Part shown: piece after piece, positions 5,533 to 5,797 of the stretch
Layout of the letters: each line of letters opens with the position of its first letter
How positions within the stretch are numbered: position 1 is the stretch's first letter
NCBI GenBank assembly: GCA_027022125.1
Contig: JALVZI010000641.1
Location: 1-5,797 of the forward strand
Reading direction: 5' to 3'
DNA length: 5,797 nucleotides
From: Anaerolineae bacterium
GTDB taxonomy: Bacteria > Chloroflexota > Anaerolineae > 4572-78
Notes under the pieces: model-generated
What the model was told of the DNA's origin: nothing
The model's database searches: none
Seen by the model: only the letters and a program-made list of their open reading frames with translations
Program-made: the position numbers and the translations under genes

Positions 5533-5797
5533 TCATTCAATCTTATCGCGTTTCTCAAGGTTGTGTTTTGCACAAAGTAACTGGATATTATCTGCCACTA
5601 ATGATGAACCACCTTTCGAATACGGAATAATATGGTCAAAGTGTAAATTCTCTGTGCTTCCACAAATCACACACCTACCTTTATCTCGCTTCCAAACCTC
5701 TCTTTTCACTTCTGCTGGTATAAGTCGACTGTGTTTTAAGGGAACAGTACTCGTTGCAATTTCTTGTCGAGATTGGTCTTCGGAAATTTCTAATTTG
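5533..5797 (-). CDS. HNH endonuclease (5' end outside window)
   Basis: The minus strand is open from the window edge to a TGA at 5535-5533, giving 87 C-terminal residues; no start is visible. It carries a clear HNH domain: EVWKRDKGRCVICG with a zinc CxxC knuckle, then LHFDHIIPYSKGG with the catalytic Asp-His pair, then NIQLLCAKHN near the end. The second knuckle is Cys-x2-His where most relatives have Cys-x2-Cys. The segment just before the domain (VPLKHSRLIPAEVKR) is common in this HNH class. Such proteins are metal-dependent DNA nucleases in restriction, phage, intron or unknown settings. By hand count the coding stretch is about 39% GC, against about 55% in the Wzz-like gene 20 bases downstream, which suggests a recent or separate origin. 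Its target and any N-terminal specificity domain cannot be seen. Confidence 0.87.
   Translation of the reverse strand, partial: KLEISEDQSRQEIATSTVPLKHSRLIPAEVKREVWKRDKGRCVICGSTENLHFDHIIPYSKGGSSLVADNIQLLCAKHNLEKRDKIE

Noticed and set aside
5513..5600. Promoter for the polysaccharide operon inside the end of the HNH gene
   Set aside because: TTGAGA- and TTGTGC-like -35 candidates exist on the minus strand, but none has a good -10 at proper spacing.

Overview
The window reads as a chromosomal segment of a moderately GC-rich free-living bacterium. My best guess is Chloroflexota (Anaerolineae or relatives). This rests on the mix of a Roadblock/LC7 protein, a Wzz-like protein with a tryptophan-glycine-leucine region followed by an LLRNY segment, and a CpsD-like protein split from its membrane partner. 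It is recollection of family resemblance, not a search result.

Layout, left to right. (1) 1-381, plus strand: the 3' end of a Roadblock/LC7 domain gene. (2) 382-615: a hairpin-rich intergenic stretch holding a possible terminator and an inverted repeat just upstream of a strong ribosome binding site. (3) 616-2807, plus strand: a tightly coupled two-gene unit. The first gene encodes a PII-like domain fused to a pair of CBS domains; the second encodes an ArsB/NhaD-type ion permease. (4) 2808-3011: the gap between convergent genes. It holds two heptanucleotide-phased repeat tracts, and one is interrupted by a 95-bp terminal-inverted-repeat element flanked by TA (MITE-like). (5) 5512 down to 3012, minus strand: a polysaccharide operon of a Wzz-like polysaccharide co-polymerase, a BY-kinase/CpsD-like P-loop protein with degenerate nucleotide-binding motifs, and a long-form glucose-1-phosphate thymidylyltransferase. 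(6) 5533-5797, minus strand: the 3' end of an AT-rich HNH endonuclease gene directly upstream of the polysaccharide operon.

How the genes may work together. The PII-like/CBS protein is most simply a cytoplasmic nucleotide or metabolite sensor that gates the permease translated immediately after it; no effector or substrate can be read from the sequence. On the other strand, the Wzz-like protein and its CpsD-like partner would control chain length or export of a surface polysaccharide, and the RmlA-like enzyme would supply dTDP-glucose for dTDP-deoxysugars. The CpsD-like protein probably cannot hydrolyse or transfer phosphate from ATP in the normal way. It may be a structural or regulatory pseudokinase.

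The strongest candidates for something undescribed are the PII-CBS/permease pair, the degenerate BY-kinase, and the MITE-like insertion whose removal restores the exact phase of the heptad array.
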